From assembly GCF_029868625.1 (NCBI RefSeq), contig NZ_JARWOJ010000359.1, positions 1 to 50,183 of the forward strand: a stretch of DNA of 50,183 bases. Direction: 5' to 3'. This DNA comes from Nocardia neocaledoniensis. GTDB taxonomy: Bacteria > Actinomycetota > Actinomycetes > Mycobacteriales > Mycobacteriaceae. Below, piece after piece: positions 1 through 8,279 of the stretch (position 1 is the stretch's first letter; each line of letters opens with the position of its first letter). A program made the position numbers and the translations under genes. Below the pieces are notes generated by a model. The model was not told the DNA's origin and made no database searches. It worked only from the letters and a program-made list of their open reading frames with translations.

Positions 1-127
1 GCCAGAACGCGTCCTTGCCCCTGGTCCGCGCCTGCTCGGACTGCACACCGACATTCTGGGCGAGCAGATAGGTCGCCGCCACCGCGACCGGCGACAACAC
101 CACCAGCACCACCGCGAGCGCGATCAC
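1..127 (-). CDS. N-terminal fragment of a membrane-anchored or secreted protein (cut by window edge)
   Basis: Reading leftward from a GTG at 127, the frame stays open to the window edge and gives about 42 residues. They begin with a strongly hydrophobic segment (MIALAVVLVVLSPVAVAATY) followed by a polar stretch. This looks like a signal anchor or signal peptide at the start of an extracytoplasmic protein. The frame is continuous with the stop codon of the upstream oxidoreductase at 149, so the two genes are close and co-directional. No function can be assigned from the part visible, and the start codon is a guess. Confidence 0.35.
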   Translation of the reverse strand, partial: MIALAVVLVVLSPVAVAATYLLAQNVGVQSEQARTRGKDAFW

Positions 128-148
128 CGCACCGCGCGTCCGCGCGCC

Positions 149-967
149 TCACAGTCCGGTGAGCGCCCGGCGCAGCACCCCGAAAAGCTCGGTGGGGTTG
201 CCGGATTCGACCGCCGCCTTGTCGATCAGATCGACGGCGGCGGCGGTGAACTCGTGACTCTGTTCCTGCACGTACTGCTCGGGAGTGTCGATGCCGACGG
301 AGAACTGGGCGAGCATCCCGGTCATCGCCCGCAGGAAAGGGGCCATCAGCTCGGCGAGGCGGGCCGCCGAACCGCCGGTGCTGCGCACCATCTTGCCGCC
401 CTGCTCGAACGCCGCGAACATCGCGTACATGCCGCCGAGGATCGAGACGTCGTACATGGCCGCCGCGCCGAGGTCGGTGCCGACGAACTCGGCCCCGCCG
501 AACAGTTCGAGCACCTGCCGGTAGCGCTCGAACTCCGCCTGCGCACCGCTGTAGAGCACGAACGCGCCGGCCGTCCCGATCATCGCGGGAACGGCCATGA
601 TGCCGCCGTCGAGCAACGCGATGTCGTACTCCCGCGCCCAGCGACCGAGGCCGCGCGCCTGTTCCGGGGTGGTAGTGGTCAGATTCACCACGGTGCGGCC
701 GCCGAGGCGGGCCGCCGCGGGCTCGAGGTGTTCGCGCACGGAGGCGTCGTCGAGCAGGCACAGGATCACCAGGTCGGCCGCGGTCAGTGCCTCCTCCGCG
801 GTCGCGGCGGCCACGGCGCCCGCACCCACCAGCGCCTCGGCCTTGGCGGCGGTGCGGTTCCACACCGTCACCTGATGGCCGCCCGCGAGCAGCGCCTTGG
901 CCAGCGCGGTGCCCATCGCGCCGAGACCGAGCACCGAAACCCGCTGTGCCGTCGCAGAGTTGGTCAT
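149..967 (-). CDS. NAD(P)-binding oxidoreductase, imine-reductase-like (beta-hydroxyacid dehydrogenase superfamily)
   Basis: Soluble NAD(P)H-dependent reductase of 272 residues. The N-terminal Rossmann domain has G14-L-G16-A-M-G19, followed by VWNRT, the usual NADPH-type second strand of this family. The middle carries GIMAVPAMIGT and a C-terminal helical segment with AMYDVSILGGMYAMF, a pattern I associate with imine reductases and reductive aminases; the Tyr-Asp lies about where those enzymes keep their catalytic Asp or Tyr. I chose the ATG at 967 because AAGGGG lies just upstream and the glycine-rich loop then starts near residue 13; an in-frame start at 1054 would run through the divergent promoter. 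It is divergent from the HxlR gene at 1093 and probably controlled by it. The natural substrate is unknown. Confidence 0.8.
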   Translation of the reverse strand: MTNSATAQRVSVLGLGAMGTALAKALLAGGHQVTVWNRTAAKAEALVGAGAVAAATAEEALTAADLVILCLLDDASVREHLEPAAARLGGRTVVNLTTTTPEQARGLGRWAREYDIALLDGGIMAVPAMIGTAGAFVLYSGAQAEFERYRQVLELFGGAEFVGTDLGAAAMYDVSILGGMYAMFAAFEQGGKMVRSTGGSAARLAELMAPFLRAMTGMLAQFSVGIDTPEQYVQEQSHEFTAAAVDLIDKAAVESGNPTELFGVLRRALTGL

Positions 968-1047
968 GTTTCCCCTTGGTTCGAAGCTCTCGCCGCCGGT
1001 CGGCGACACACTCCTAGATTCGCCGGTAGCGCTACACTGCACAAGAA

Positions 1048-1080
1048 CCGACAAAAAAGTCGGATACTCACCAAAAAGTA
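1048..1080. promoter_or_regulatory. Candidate HxlR operators between the divergent oxidoreductase and hxlR genes
   Basis: Two inverted repeats lie side by side in the 125-bp divergent promoter region: CCGAC-N6-GTCGG at 1048-1063 and TACT-N8-AGTA at 1065-1080. The TACT/AGTA arrangement resembles the operators of HxlR/YodB-family regulators. They are the only obvious dyads in the gap and sit just in front of the HxlR start at 1093. Binding by that protein is inferred. Confidence 0.5.
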
Positions 1081-1092
1081 AGTAAGGCGAAC

Positions 1093-1449
1093 ATGAGGCA
1101 GCGAGAGCGTCCGTATTCCTGCGGTATCGATGCCGCGCTCGACGTGGTCGGCGGCAAGTGGAAGGCGCTGATCCTGTGGGCCCTGTCCACCGGCACCCAG
1201 CGCTTCGGCGACCTGAAACGGCTGGTGCCGGGGGTCACCGAGAAGATGCTGATCCAACAGCTGCGCGAGCTCGAGCACGACGGCATCATCCACCGCGAGG
1301 TCTATCCGCAGGTGCCACCGAAGGTGGAGTACTCACTCACCGAACTGGGCGTCTCGCTCAACGCCGCGCTGGCCACGCTCGGCCAGTGGGGCAACCAGCA
1401 CATGGACCACATCTGCGCGGTCAAAGACGTTCCCGCGCCCGTCCATTGA
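1093..1449 (+). CDS. HxlR-family winged-helix transcriptional regulator
   Basis: 118-residue DNA-binding protein with the family N-terminus SCGIDAALDVVGGKWKALIL, the wHTH core RFGDLKRLVPGVTEKMLIQQ and the wing VYPQVPPKVEYSLTELG. Cys10 is at the conserved position where some family members sense electrophiles or oxidants by thiol modification; it is the only cysteine before the C-terminal region (another lies near residue 108). Length is typical of the family. It is divergently transcribed from the oxidoreductase ending at 149 and probably regulates that gene and itself through the dyads at 1048-1080. The inducer cannot be told from the sequence. Confidence 0.9.
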   Translation: MRQRERPYSCGIDAALDVVGGKWKALILWALSTGTQRFGDLKRLVPGVTEKMLIQQLRELEHDGIIHREVYPQVPPKVEYSLTELGVSLNAALATLGQWGNQHMDHICAVKDVPAPVH

Positions 1450-1462
1450 GGGGCGCGGGAAC
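1429..1462. terminator. Bidirectional hairpin terminator between hxlR and purC
   Basis: A perfect 12-bp stem, GTTCCCGCGCCC at 1429-1440 with GGGCGCGGGAAC at 1451-1462, encloses a 10-nt loop that contains the hxlR stop codon. The flanking genes converge here. No long T-run follows, as is common in actinobacteria. Confidence 0.7.
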
Positions 1463-1467
1463 GGGCG

Positions 1468-2304
1468 TCACGCCTGGATGCCCACCCAGGTATTGCCGGT
1501 GATGCGCTCGTAGGCCTCTTCGTACTTGCGGCGGGTCGCCTCGACCACGTCGGCGGGGATCTCCGGGCCGGGGTATTCCTTGTTCCAGCCGGTGGAGGTC
1601 GACCAGTCGCGCACGAACTGCTTGTCGAAGGAGCGCTGGGCGCGGCCCGGCTCCCACTCGTCGGCGGGCCAGAAGCGCGAGGAGTCGGAGGTGAGCACCT
1701 CGTCGCCGAGGGTGAGAACGTCACCGTCCCAGCCGAATTCGACCTTGGTGTCGGCGACGATCACACCCGCCTTCGCCGCGTGCTCGGCGCCGCGCGAGTA
1801 GATCTCGAGGGTGCGGTCGCGCAGCTGCTCGGCCACCTCGCGGCCTTCCTGGTTCACCACGTCGGCGAAGCTGATCGCCTCGTCGTGTCCCTCGGCCGCC
1901 TTGGTGGACGGGGTGAAGATCGGTTCGGGCAGCTTGTCGCCGTCGCGCAGGCCCGGCGGCAGCGCGATGCCGGAGACGGTGCCCGACTGCTGGTACTCCT
2001 TGAGCCCCGACCCGGTGAGGTAGCCGCGCGCGATGCACTCGACCTGCACCATCTTCAGCGGCTTGACCCGGATGCCACGGCCCGCGAACTCGGCGGGCAC
2101 GTCGGTGGCCGAGACCACGTGGTTCGGGATGCCGGTGAAGTACTCGAACCACCAGTTCGACAGCTGGGTGAGCAGCGCGCCCTTCTCCGGGATCGGCGTC
2201 GGCAGCACCACGTCGTAGACCGAGACGCGGTCCGACGCGACGAGCAGCAGGGTGTCGCCGTCCTCGTAGAGGTCACGAACTTTCCCGGCGTGCACATGCT
2301 TCAA
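1468..2304 (-). CDS. purC: Phosphoribosylaminoimidazole-succinocarboxamide synthase (SAICAR synthetase)
   Basis: ATP-dependent enzyme of de novo purine synthesis that joins CAIR and L-aspartate to give SAICAR in the cytoplasm. 278 residues. The N-terminus has the GKVRDLYE...LLLVASDRVSVYDVVL block of the nucleotide-binding domain; the middle has VECIARGYLTGSGLKEYQ; later come GEVLTSDSSRFW-like residues (GDEVLTSDSSRFWP) and SFDKQFVRDW. The start is a TTG at 2304 with GGAGG seven bases upstream; the in-frame GTG three codons in has no better site. The N-terminus is a little shorter than in many homologues. It probably has its own promoter in the 148-bp gap after the glxA-like gene. Confidence 0.95.
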   Translation of the reverse strand: MKHVHAGKVRDLYEDGDTLLLVASDRVSVYDVVLPTPIPEKGALLTQLSNWWFEYFTGIPNHVVSATDVPAEFAGRGIRVKPLKMVQVECIARGYLTGSGLKEYQQSGTVSGIALPPGLRDGDKLPEPIFTPSTKAAEGHDEAISFADVVNQEGREVAEQLRDRTLEIYSRGAEHAAKAGVIVADTKVEFGWDGDVLTLGDEVLTSDSSRFWPADEWEPGRAQRSFDKQFVRDWSTSTGWNKEYPGPEIPADVVEATRRKYEEAYERITGNTWVGIQA

Positions 2305-2452
2305 CGTCGAGCCTCCGAATCCTGGGTGGGCACATTTCCTCGGTAGGCACTGTACCGGCCGGACCCGGTCTCGAATTCGACCTGGTCATCGCGACGCGAG
2401 GCCGGTCACATTCCGGTGCGGGTTCCGACGTGACGGCGCACGGCCGCGCCGG

Positions 2453-3409
2453 TCAGGCGCTCACGCGCTCGGCGTCGGCCACGCGGAAGGTGCGGCGGTA
2501 GGCCAGCGGCGCCACCCCGACCGCGACCTGGAAGTGCTGGCGCAGCGAGGTTCCGGTGGCGAAACCGACCCGGCTCGCGATCTGTTCGACCGACAGGTCG
2601 CTGGCCTCGAGCAGATGCCTGGCCCTGGCCACCCGCTGCTGGGTGAGCCAGCGGCCGGGGCTCATGCCCACCTCGTCACCGAATCGGCGCGCGAAGGTGC
2701 GCTGACTCATCCGCGCGTGCGCCGCCAGCTCGGCCATGGTCAGCGGCAGTTCGAGGTGTTCCAGCGCCCAGTGCCGGGTCGCGGCGGTGCTCGCGGCGGC
2801 GGGATCGGGGACGGGATGGTCGATGTACTGAGCCTGCCCACCTTCGCGCCACGGCGGCACCACACAGCGGCGCGCCACCTGGTTGGCCACGGCGCTGCCG
2901 TGATCGGCGCGCACGATGTGCAGGCACAGGTCGATCCCGGAGGCCGCGCCCGCGGAGGTCAGCACGTCGCCGTCGTCGACGAACAGCACGTCGGGGTCGA
3001 GGTGGACCCGCGGAAAGTGCCGCCGGAAGGTGTCGGCGAGTCGCCAGTGCGTGGTCGCCGGGCGCCCGTCGAGCAGTCCCGCCGCGGCGAGCACGAACGC
3101 GCCGGTGCAGATGGACACGATCCGGGTGCCGGGCCGGATCCACGCGAGCGCGGCCCGGGTCGTCTCGCCGAGCCCGGCCTTTGCCTCGGCGATGTCACTG
3201 GCGGGCAGCACCACGGTGTCGGCGGTCGCCAGCAGTTCCGGACCGTGCTCGACGGCGATCCGGAAGTCGGCGCAGGTCCGCACCGGCCCGCCGTCGACGG
3301 AGCAGGTCAGGACCTCATAGCGATCCTCGAGCATGCCGAAGATGCGCTGCGGAGTGCCCAGTTCGAACGGATATACGCCGTCGAGCGCGAGAACCACCAC
3401 ACGATGCAT
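2453..3409 (-). CDS. GlxA-family regulator (DJ-1/PfpI domain plus AraC-type HTH)
   Basis: 318-residue transcriptional regulator. The first ~190 residues form a DJ-1/PfpI-like amidotransferase fold, starting VVVLALDGVYPFELGTPQRI and carrying the nucleophile-elbow region IVSICTGAFVLAAAGLLDGR with a cysteine at the elbow. The C-terminal ~100 residues are an AraC-type double HTH (MAELAAHARMSQRTFARRF and VEQIASRVGFATGTSLRQHF). Such proteins usually act as transcriptional activators or repressors with a sensory, non-enzymatic N-terminal domain. It is divergent from the oxidoreductase at 3480 with only 70 bp between, so that gene is the likely target. The ligand is unknown. Confidence 0.9.
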   Translation of the reverse strand: MHRVVVLALDGVYPFELGTPQRIFGMLEDRYEVLTCSVDGGPVRTCADFRIAVEHGPELLATADTVVLPASDIAEAKAGLGETTRAALAWIRPGTRIVSICTGAFVLAAAGLLDGRPATTHWRLADTFRRHFPRVHLDPDVLFVDDGDVLTSAGAASGIDLCLHIVRADHGSAVANQVARRCVVPPWREGGQAQYIDHPVPDPAAASTAATRHWALEHLELPLTMAELAAHARMSQRTFARRFGDEVGMSPGRWLTQQRVARARHLLEASDLSVEQIASRVGFATGTSLRQHFQVAVGVAPLAYRRTFRVADAERVSA

Positions 3410-3479
3410 GGCACGATCCTATCGGATGATGACATTCATGCCATTTCCTTGGCGGCCGCGTCCCGGCACCGTGAACGGC

Positions 3480-4427
3480 ATGACCGAAACCATGCGCGCC
3501 ATCAGTCAGGACACCCTCGGCGGACCCGAGGTCCTGCGCGAAGTCGAACTCCCCCGCCCCGAACCCGGCCCGAGCCAGCTCCTGGTCCGGGTGCACGCGG
3601 CGGGCCTCAACCCGACCGACTGGAAGCACCGGGCCCTCCCCGGATTGTTCCTGCCCGCACCGCCTTTCGTGCTCGGCTGGGACGTGTCCGGCGTGGTCGA
3701 GGCCGTCGGATTCGGTGTCACCCTGTTCGCGCCCGGCGACGAGGTGTTCGGGATGCTGCCGTATCCGCACGGGCACGGCTCGCTGGCCGAGTACGTCACC
3801 GGGCCCGCGCGCGCGTTCGCCCACAAGCCCGCGAATGTCGACCACATCGTGGCCGGGGCGGCCCCGCTGGCCGCCCTCACCGCGTACCAGGCGTTGGTCG
3901 ACACCGCCGATATCCAACCCGGACAGCGCGTGCTGATCCACGCGGCCGCCGGCGGGGTGGGGCACCTGGCGGTGCAGATCGCGAAGTCGCGGGGCGCGTA
4001 CGTGATCGGCACGGCGAGCGCGCCCAAGCACGACCACTTGCGCGCGCTCGGCGCCGACGAGCTGATCGACTACCGGACGGTGGACTTCGCCGAGGCGGTG
4101 CGCGAGGTGGACGTGGTGCTCGACACCCTCGGCGCGGAGAACTGCCGCCGCTCCCTGCCGACGCTGCGTTCCGGCGGCCTGCTCGTGAGCATTCTGGCGC
4201 GCCAGGAGGCCGAGCTGATCGCCCTCGCCGCCGAGCGCGGCATCCGCTTCGCGTCGCTGCTCGTCGAGGCCGATCACGAAGGGATGCGAGCGGTGGCGGG
4301 CCTGCTCGAATCGGGCGCGCTCACCCCGACGATCGCCGGAGTGTTCCCCATAGCCGAGGCAGCCGAGGCGCACGCGCTCGGCGAGACGGATCGCACGCTC
4401 GGAAAACTGGTGGTCGCCGTGCACTGA
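3480..4427 (+). CDS. Zinc-independent medium-chain NADP-dependent oxidoreductase (quinone oxidoreductase-like)
   Basis: 315-residue MDR-superfamily enzyme. An N-terminal GroES-like domain (LLVRVHAAGLNPTDWKHR, then VLGWDVSGVVEAVG and GDEVFGM) precedes a Rossmann domain with VLIHAAAGGVGHLAVQIAK and ALGADELIDY. The structural and catalytic zinc ligands of alcohol dehydrogenases are absent, which fits quinone/enone reductases using NADPH. I chose the ATG at 3480; a second ATG at 3492 is possible, and upstream in-frame codons run into the divergent promoter. It is probably controlled by the divergent GlxA-type gene. The precise substrate is unknown. Confidence 0.88.
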   Translation: MTETMRAISQDTLGGPEVLREVELPRPEPGPSQLLVRVHAAGLNPTDWKHRALPGLFLPAPPFVLGWDVSGVVEAVGFGVTLFAPGDEVFGMLPYPHGHGSLAEYVTGPARAFAHKPANVDHIVAGAAPLAALTAYQALVDTADIQPGQRVLIHAAAGGVGHLAVQIAKSRGAYVIGTASAPKHDHLRALGADELIDYRTVDFAEAVREVDVVLDTLGAENCRRSLPTLRSGGLLVSILARQEAELIALAAERGIRFASLLVEADHEGMRAVAGLLESGALTPTIAGVFPIAEAAEAHALGETDRTLGKLVVAVH

Positions 4428-4723
4428 GTAGGGCCGTCGTCATCCCGGCGGCTCGGAGCCACCGCGGTCACGGTGCCGCCGGGTCAGCGGCCACGGGTGC
4501 GCCGTGCGCGGCAGCGCCACCCTGCGATGCCGTCGCCCGGAATCGGGCGACCTGCGGGGCGCCGGAGTAGACGCTCACCGCGCCGGTGTCCGCCGCCGGC
4601 GGCACCCGGCGGAAACTCGTGAGCGGCCCGCGACGGCAGGTGGCATTGTGGACGCTGACGCGCGCGCCGGTGGAGCACCGGGGCGCCGAAGTGTGCCGTG
4701 TTCGTCGACGACGAAGGAGATCT
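4428..4723. other. Gap before pepN, no confident gene
   Basis: No recognisable gene. On the minus strand, about 4468-4640 is open with codon-like composition (tail PPAADTGAVSVYSGAPQVAR and on to a stop), but there is no convincing start or ribosome site and the frame would have to begin inside or near pepN. It may be a remnant or chance. The right end holds the pepN ribosome site GAAGGAGA at 4713-4720. No clear terminator hairpin is seen for the gene ending at 4427. Confidence 0.4.
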
Positions 4724-7315
4724 ATGTCCGCCCCGAATCTCACCCGCGACCAGGCGGTCGAACGCGCGGCCACGGTGGCCGTGCAGAACTACCGGATCGA
4801 ACTCGACCTCACCGACCAGCCGCGCGGCGCCGGTTCGGAGGTGTCGGACACCTTCGGTTCCAAGACCACCGTCACCTTCACCGCCACCCCCGGCGCGAGC
4901 ACGTTCATCGACCTGGTCGCATCGCGCGTCCGCTCGGCCGTGCTCAACGGCACCCCGCTGGATGTGAGCGGCTACGACGAGTCGACCGGCATCGCGCTGC
5001 CCGACCTCGCCGCCACCAACGAGCTCGTCGTCGAAGCCGATTGCGCGTACTCGCACACCGGCGAGGGCCTGCACCGCTTCGTCGACCCGGCCGACGACGA
5101 GGTGTACCTGTACTCGCAGTTCGAGACCGCCGACGCCAAGCGGATGTTCGCCTGCTTCGACCAGCCCGACCTCAAGGCCACCTTCGACGTCGTGGCGACC
5201 GCGCCCGGCGACTGGCAGGTCGTGTCCAACGGGGCCACCGCCGAGGAACACAAGGTCGGCGCCGTGGTCCGGCACACCTTCGCCACCACGCCGAAGATGA
5301 GCACCTACCTGGTCGCGATGATCGCCGGTCCGTACGCGAAATGGACCGACGTGTACCGGGATTCGCACGGCGAGATCCCGCTCGGCCTGTTCTGCCGCGC
5401 CTCGCTGGCCGAGCACATGGACGCCGAGCGGCTGTTCACCGAGACCAAGCAGGGATTCGGCTTCTACCACGACAACTTCGGCGTGCCCTACGCCTTCGGC
5501 AAGTACGACCAGCTGTTCGTGCCCGAATTCAACGCGGGCGCGATGGAGAACGCGGGCGCGGTCACCTTCCTCGAGGACTACGTGTTCCGGTCCAAGGTGA
5601 CCCGCGCCTCCTATGAGCGCCGCGCCGAGACCGTGCTGCACGAGATGGCGCACATGTGGTTCGGCGACCTGGTCACCATGAAGTGGTGGGACGACCTGTG
5701 GCTCAACGAGTCGTTCGCCACCTTCGCGTCGGTGCTGTGCCAGGCCGAGGCCACCGAATACACCAGCGCCTGGACGACGTTCGCCAATGTCGAGAAGTCC
5801 TGGGCCTACCGCCAGGATCAGCTGCCCTCGACCCACCCCATCGCCGCCGACATCCCCGACCTGCACGCGGTGGAGGTGAACTTCGACGGCATCACCTACG
5901 CCAAGGGCGCCAGCGTGCTCAAGCAGCTCGTCGCCTATGTGGGGCTGCAGCCGTTCCTGGCCGGCCTGCGCGACTACTTCGCCGAACACGCTTACGGCAA
6001 CGCCACTTTCGACGATCTGCTGGCCGCACTGGAGAAGGCGTCGGGTCGCGACCTCTCGGATTGGGGTGCGCAGTGGCTCAAGACCACCGGCCTCAACATC
6101 CTGCGCCCCGACTTCCTCGTCGCCCCCGACGGCACGTTCTCGAGTTTCGCCGTGGTGCAGGAGGGCGCCGCGCCGGGTGCCGGTGAGCACCGCGTGCACC
6201 GGATCGCGGTCGGCGTGTACGACGATGTCGACGGCAAGCTGGTGCGCGCCAAGCGCGTGGAGATCGACCTGGACGCGACCGGGCGCACCGAGGTGCCCGA
6301 ACTGGTCGGGGTGCCGCGGGGCCAGCTGGTGCTGGTGAACGACGACGACCTCACCTACTGCTCGCTGCGTCTGGACCCCGATTCGCTCGAGGTCGCCGTC
6401 CAGCGCATCGGTGACATCGCCGACTCGCTGCCGCGCACCCTGGCCTGGTCGGCGGCCTGGGAGATGACCCGCCAGGCCGAGCTGAAGGCCCGCGATTTCG
6501 TCGCGCTGGTGCAGCGCGGCATCGGCACCGAGTCCGAGATCGGCGTGGTGCAGCGGCTGCTGATGCAGGCCGCCACCGCCATCTCGAGCTACGCCGATCC
6601 GGTGTGGGCCGAGCAGGAGGGGTGGCCCGGTTTCGCCGACCGGCTGCTGGAACTGGCCCGCGGCGCGGTGCCGGGCTCGGATCATCAGCTCGCCTTCGTC
6701 AACGCGCTCACCGGCGCCAAGCTCGAGCCACGCCACACCGGCGCGCTGGCCCAGCTGCTCGACGGCGATCCGGCCTCGGCCGGCCTGGCCGGGCTCACCG
6801 TGGACACGGATCTGCGCTGGCGCATCGTCACCGCGCTGGCGGCGGCCGGGCAGATCGATGCCGATGGCGTCGACTCTCCGACCATCGACGCCGAGCTTTC
6901 CGGTGACCCGACCGCGGCGGGCAAGCGGCAGGCGGCCGCCGCCTCGACCGCGCGCCCGATCGCCGAGGTGAAGGCGCAGGCCTGGCAGACCGTGATGGGC
7001 GACGACTCGGTCCCCAACATCACCGCCCGCGCCATCGTCGGCGGCTTCGCCCCGGTCGGTCAGGGCGAGCTGCTGGCGCCGTACGTCGACAGGTACTTCG
7101 CCGAGATCCCCGCCGTGTGGGAGCGCCGCTCGAGCGAGGTGGCCCAGACCGTGGTCGTCGGCCTGTACCCGCACTGGGCGATCAGCGAGGACGCCGTCGC
7201 CAAGGCCGACGAGTTCCTCGCCGGCGACCACCCGCCGGCCCTGTACCGCCTGGTCTCGGAGGGACGCGCCGGGATCGAACGCTCGCTGCGCGCACGGGAA
7301 TTCGACGCCAAGTAG
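4724..7315 (+). CDS. pepN: M1-family aminopeptidase N
   Basis: Cytosolic zinc metallo-aminopeptidase of 863 residues that removes N-terminal amino acids from peptides during protein turnover. The exopeptidase motif GAMEN is at 272-276, which reads the free N-terminus; the zinc site HEMAH is at 306-310 with the third ligand Glu329 exactly 18 residues on (LWLNESF). An N-terminal beta-saddle domain precedes the thermolysin-like domain, and a C-terminal ERAP1-like helical domain fills the last ~400 residues. The length matches actinobacterial PepN (M. tuberculosis Rv2467 type). The ATG at 4724 follows GAAGGAGA at ideal spacing. Transcription ends at the hairpin at 7329. Confidence 0.97.
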   Translation: MSAPNLTRDQAVERAATVAVQNYRIELDLTDQPRGAGSEVSDTFGSKTTVTFTATPGASTFIDLVASRVRSAVLNGTPLDVSGYDESTGIALPDLAATNELVVEADCAYSHTGEGLHRFVDPADDEVYLYSQFETADAKRMFACFDQPDLKATFDVVATAPGDWQVVSNGATAEEHKVGAVVRHTFATTPKMSTYLVAMIAGPYAKWTDVYRDSHGEIPLGLFCRASLAEHMDAERLFTETKQGFGFYHDNFGVPYAFGKYDQLFVPEFNAGAMENAGAVTFLEDYVFRSKVTRASYERRAETVLHEMAHMWFGDLVTMKWWDDLWLNESFATFASVLCQAEATEYTSAWTTFANVEKSWAYRQDQLPSTHPIAADIPDLHAVEVNFDGITYAKGASVLKQLVAYVGLQPFLAGLRDYFAEHAYGNATFDDLLAALEKASGRDLSDWGAQWLKTTGLNILRPDFLVAPDGTFSSFAVVQEGAAPGAGEHRVHRIAVGVYDDVDGKLVRAKRVEIDLDATGRTEVPELVGVPRGQLVLVNDDDLTYCSLRLDPDSLEVAVQRIGDIADSLPRTLAWSAAWEMTRQAELKARDFVALVQRGIGTESEIGVVQRLLMQAATAISSYADPVWAEQEGWPGFADRLLELARGAVPGSDHQLAFVNALTGAKLEPRHTGALAQLLDGDPASAGLAGLTVDTDLRWRIVTALAAAGQIDADGVDSPTIDAELSGDPTAAGKRQAAAASTARPIAEVKAQAWQTVMGDDSVPNITARAIVGGFAPVGQGELLAPYVDRYFAEIPAVWERRSSEVAQTVVVGLYPHWAISEDAVAKADEFLAGDHPPALYRLVSEGRAGIERSLRAREFDAK

Positions 7316-7328
7316 GCGCTCGCAAAAC

Positions 7329-7360
7329 GATGGCCCCGATCTCCCCGGATCGGGGCCATC
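7329..7360 (+). terminator. Strong hairpin terminator after pepN
   Basis: Perfect 12-bp stem, GATGGCCCCGAT at 7329-7340 pairing with ATCGGGGCCATC at 7349-7360, with an 8-nt loop. It begins 13 bases after the pepN stop. Confidence 0.85.
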
Positions 7361-7375
7361 GGCCGTTTCGCCGAT

Positions 7376-7525
7376 GTGCGGCCCAGCACTTTCGCCACGG
7401 CGACCTCGGAGGTCAGCCTCCCGCTGCTGGCGGGCCCGGTGACGCGATTGCTCGCCGAGCCGCTCATCGGCAGGGTCTTCGGGCAGATCCTCGACAAGTG
7501 CGCCGGGGACCTCGCCACGCGTTGA
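7376..7525 (+). pseudogene. Short coding remnant, possibly the C-terminus of an SRPBCC-type protein
   Basis: An open stretch of 49 codons from a GTG reads ...TSEVSLPLLAGPVTRLLAEP... and ends GQILDKCAGDLATR. High GC at third positions and an amphipathic pattern suggest it was once coding. The pattern of alternating hydrophobics, Leu-Ala-rich helix and closing helix resembles the C-terminal helix of polyketide-cyclase/SRPBCC proteins, but this is a weak impression. It has no ribosome site and sits directly after the pepN terminator, so it is probably the leftover of a deleted gene. Confidence 0.3.
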
Positions 7526-7531
7526 TCCGAC

Positions 7532-7573
7532 CGAACGGCGCCACGCGGCCATCGCGGCGCCGTTCGCTGCTGT
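7532..7573. promoter_or_regulatory. Inverted repeat upstream of the clpP pair
   Basis: Perfect 11-bp dyad: CGAACGGCGCC at 7532-7542 and GGCGCCGTTCG at 7556-7566. It is followed at 7567-7573 by CTGCTGT, a 7-mer that also occurs in the region upstream of the PopR-like regulator gene (13266-13272). It could be a terminator-type hairpin for the remnant to its left or an operator for the clpP operon starting at 7637. The shared 7-mer may be chance. Confidence 0.35.
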
Positions 7574-7636
7574 GAGCGGATCCGCCCAGGGCAGCAAAGC
7601 GCGCGAAACACGGTGCGGGCGAGGCACCGTGGAGTC

Positions 7637-8242
7637 ATGGCACACGACGACAAGACTCCGATGTTCAGCTGGCGGGCACGCGAGCAGCTGTTCGGCCGCC
7701 GGATCCTGGTCCTGGACGGCGCACTCGACGACGACAACGGCACCCTGCTCATCACCCAGATGCTCACCCTGGCCGCCCAGTCACCGGAGGCGGGGATCTC
7801 GCTGTGGATCCACTCCCCCGGCGGCTCGGTGCCCTCGATGCTCGCGATCCGCGACGTGATGCGGCTCGTCCCGTGCGAGGTGTCCACCCTCGCGCTCGGA
7901 TTGGCGTGCAGCGCCGGGCAATTCCTGCTGTCCTCGGGCACGCCGGGCCGCCGCTACGCGATGCCGCACGCCCGCATCCTCATGCACCAGGGCTCGGCGG
8001 GGATCGGCGGCAGCGCCGTCGAGGTCGAGGTGCAGGCCGACGACCTGCGCTACACCGTCGACACCGTGCTCGGCCTGATCGCCGCCGACACCGGTCAGCC
8101 GTTCGAGCGCGTCTACGAGGACTCCCTGCACGATCGCTGGTTCACCGCGGCCCAGGCCAAGGAATACGGCTTCATCGACCACATCGTCGAGTCGTTCGAC
8201 CAGGTGATCCCCAACCGCCACCGCATCGGCATCTCGGCGTGA
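7637..8242 (+). CDS. ClpP-family serine protease subunit (ClpP1-like, triad intact)
   Basis: 201-residue subunit of a self-compartmentalising Clp protease that needs a Clp ATPase partner. The triad is present with the canonical spacing: Ser92 in GLACSAGQFLL, His117 in ARILMHQ (25 later) and Asp166 in HDRWFTAAQA (49 later). The oxyanion/handle region reads IHSPGGSVPSMLAIRD. Closest in pattern to mycobacterial ClpP1 (YAMPHARILMHQ, EYGFIDHI). The start is the ATG at 7637, with GGAG only two bases away; an upstream ATG at 7613 is less likely. It is followed after 37 bp by a second clpP and is presumably co-transcribed. It lies far from the expected clpX-linked main clpP1P2 operon, so it is probably an accessory pair. 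Confidence 0.92.
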   Translation: MAHDDKTPMFSWRAREQLFGRRILVLDGALDDDNGTLLITQMLTLAAQSPEAGISLWIHSPGGSVPSMLAIRDVMRLVPCEVSTLALGLACSAGQFLLSSGTPGRRYAMPHARILMHQGSAGIGGSAVEVEVQADDLRYTVDTVLGLIAADTGQPFERVYEDSLHDRWFTAAQAKEYGFIDHIVESFDQVIPNRHRIGISA

Positions 8243-8279
8243 AACCCGGTGCCGCACCCCTGATCCGGACGGAGCTCCG

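Noticed and set aside
4484..7645. Very long minus-strand open frame (over 1000 codons) opposite pepN
   Set aside because: Antisense shadow of a high-GC gene; composition is Gly/Arg/His-rich with no domain, while the plus strand has every motif of PepN.
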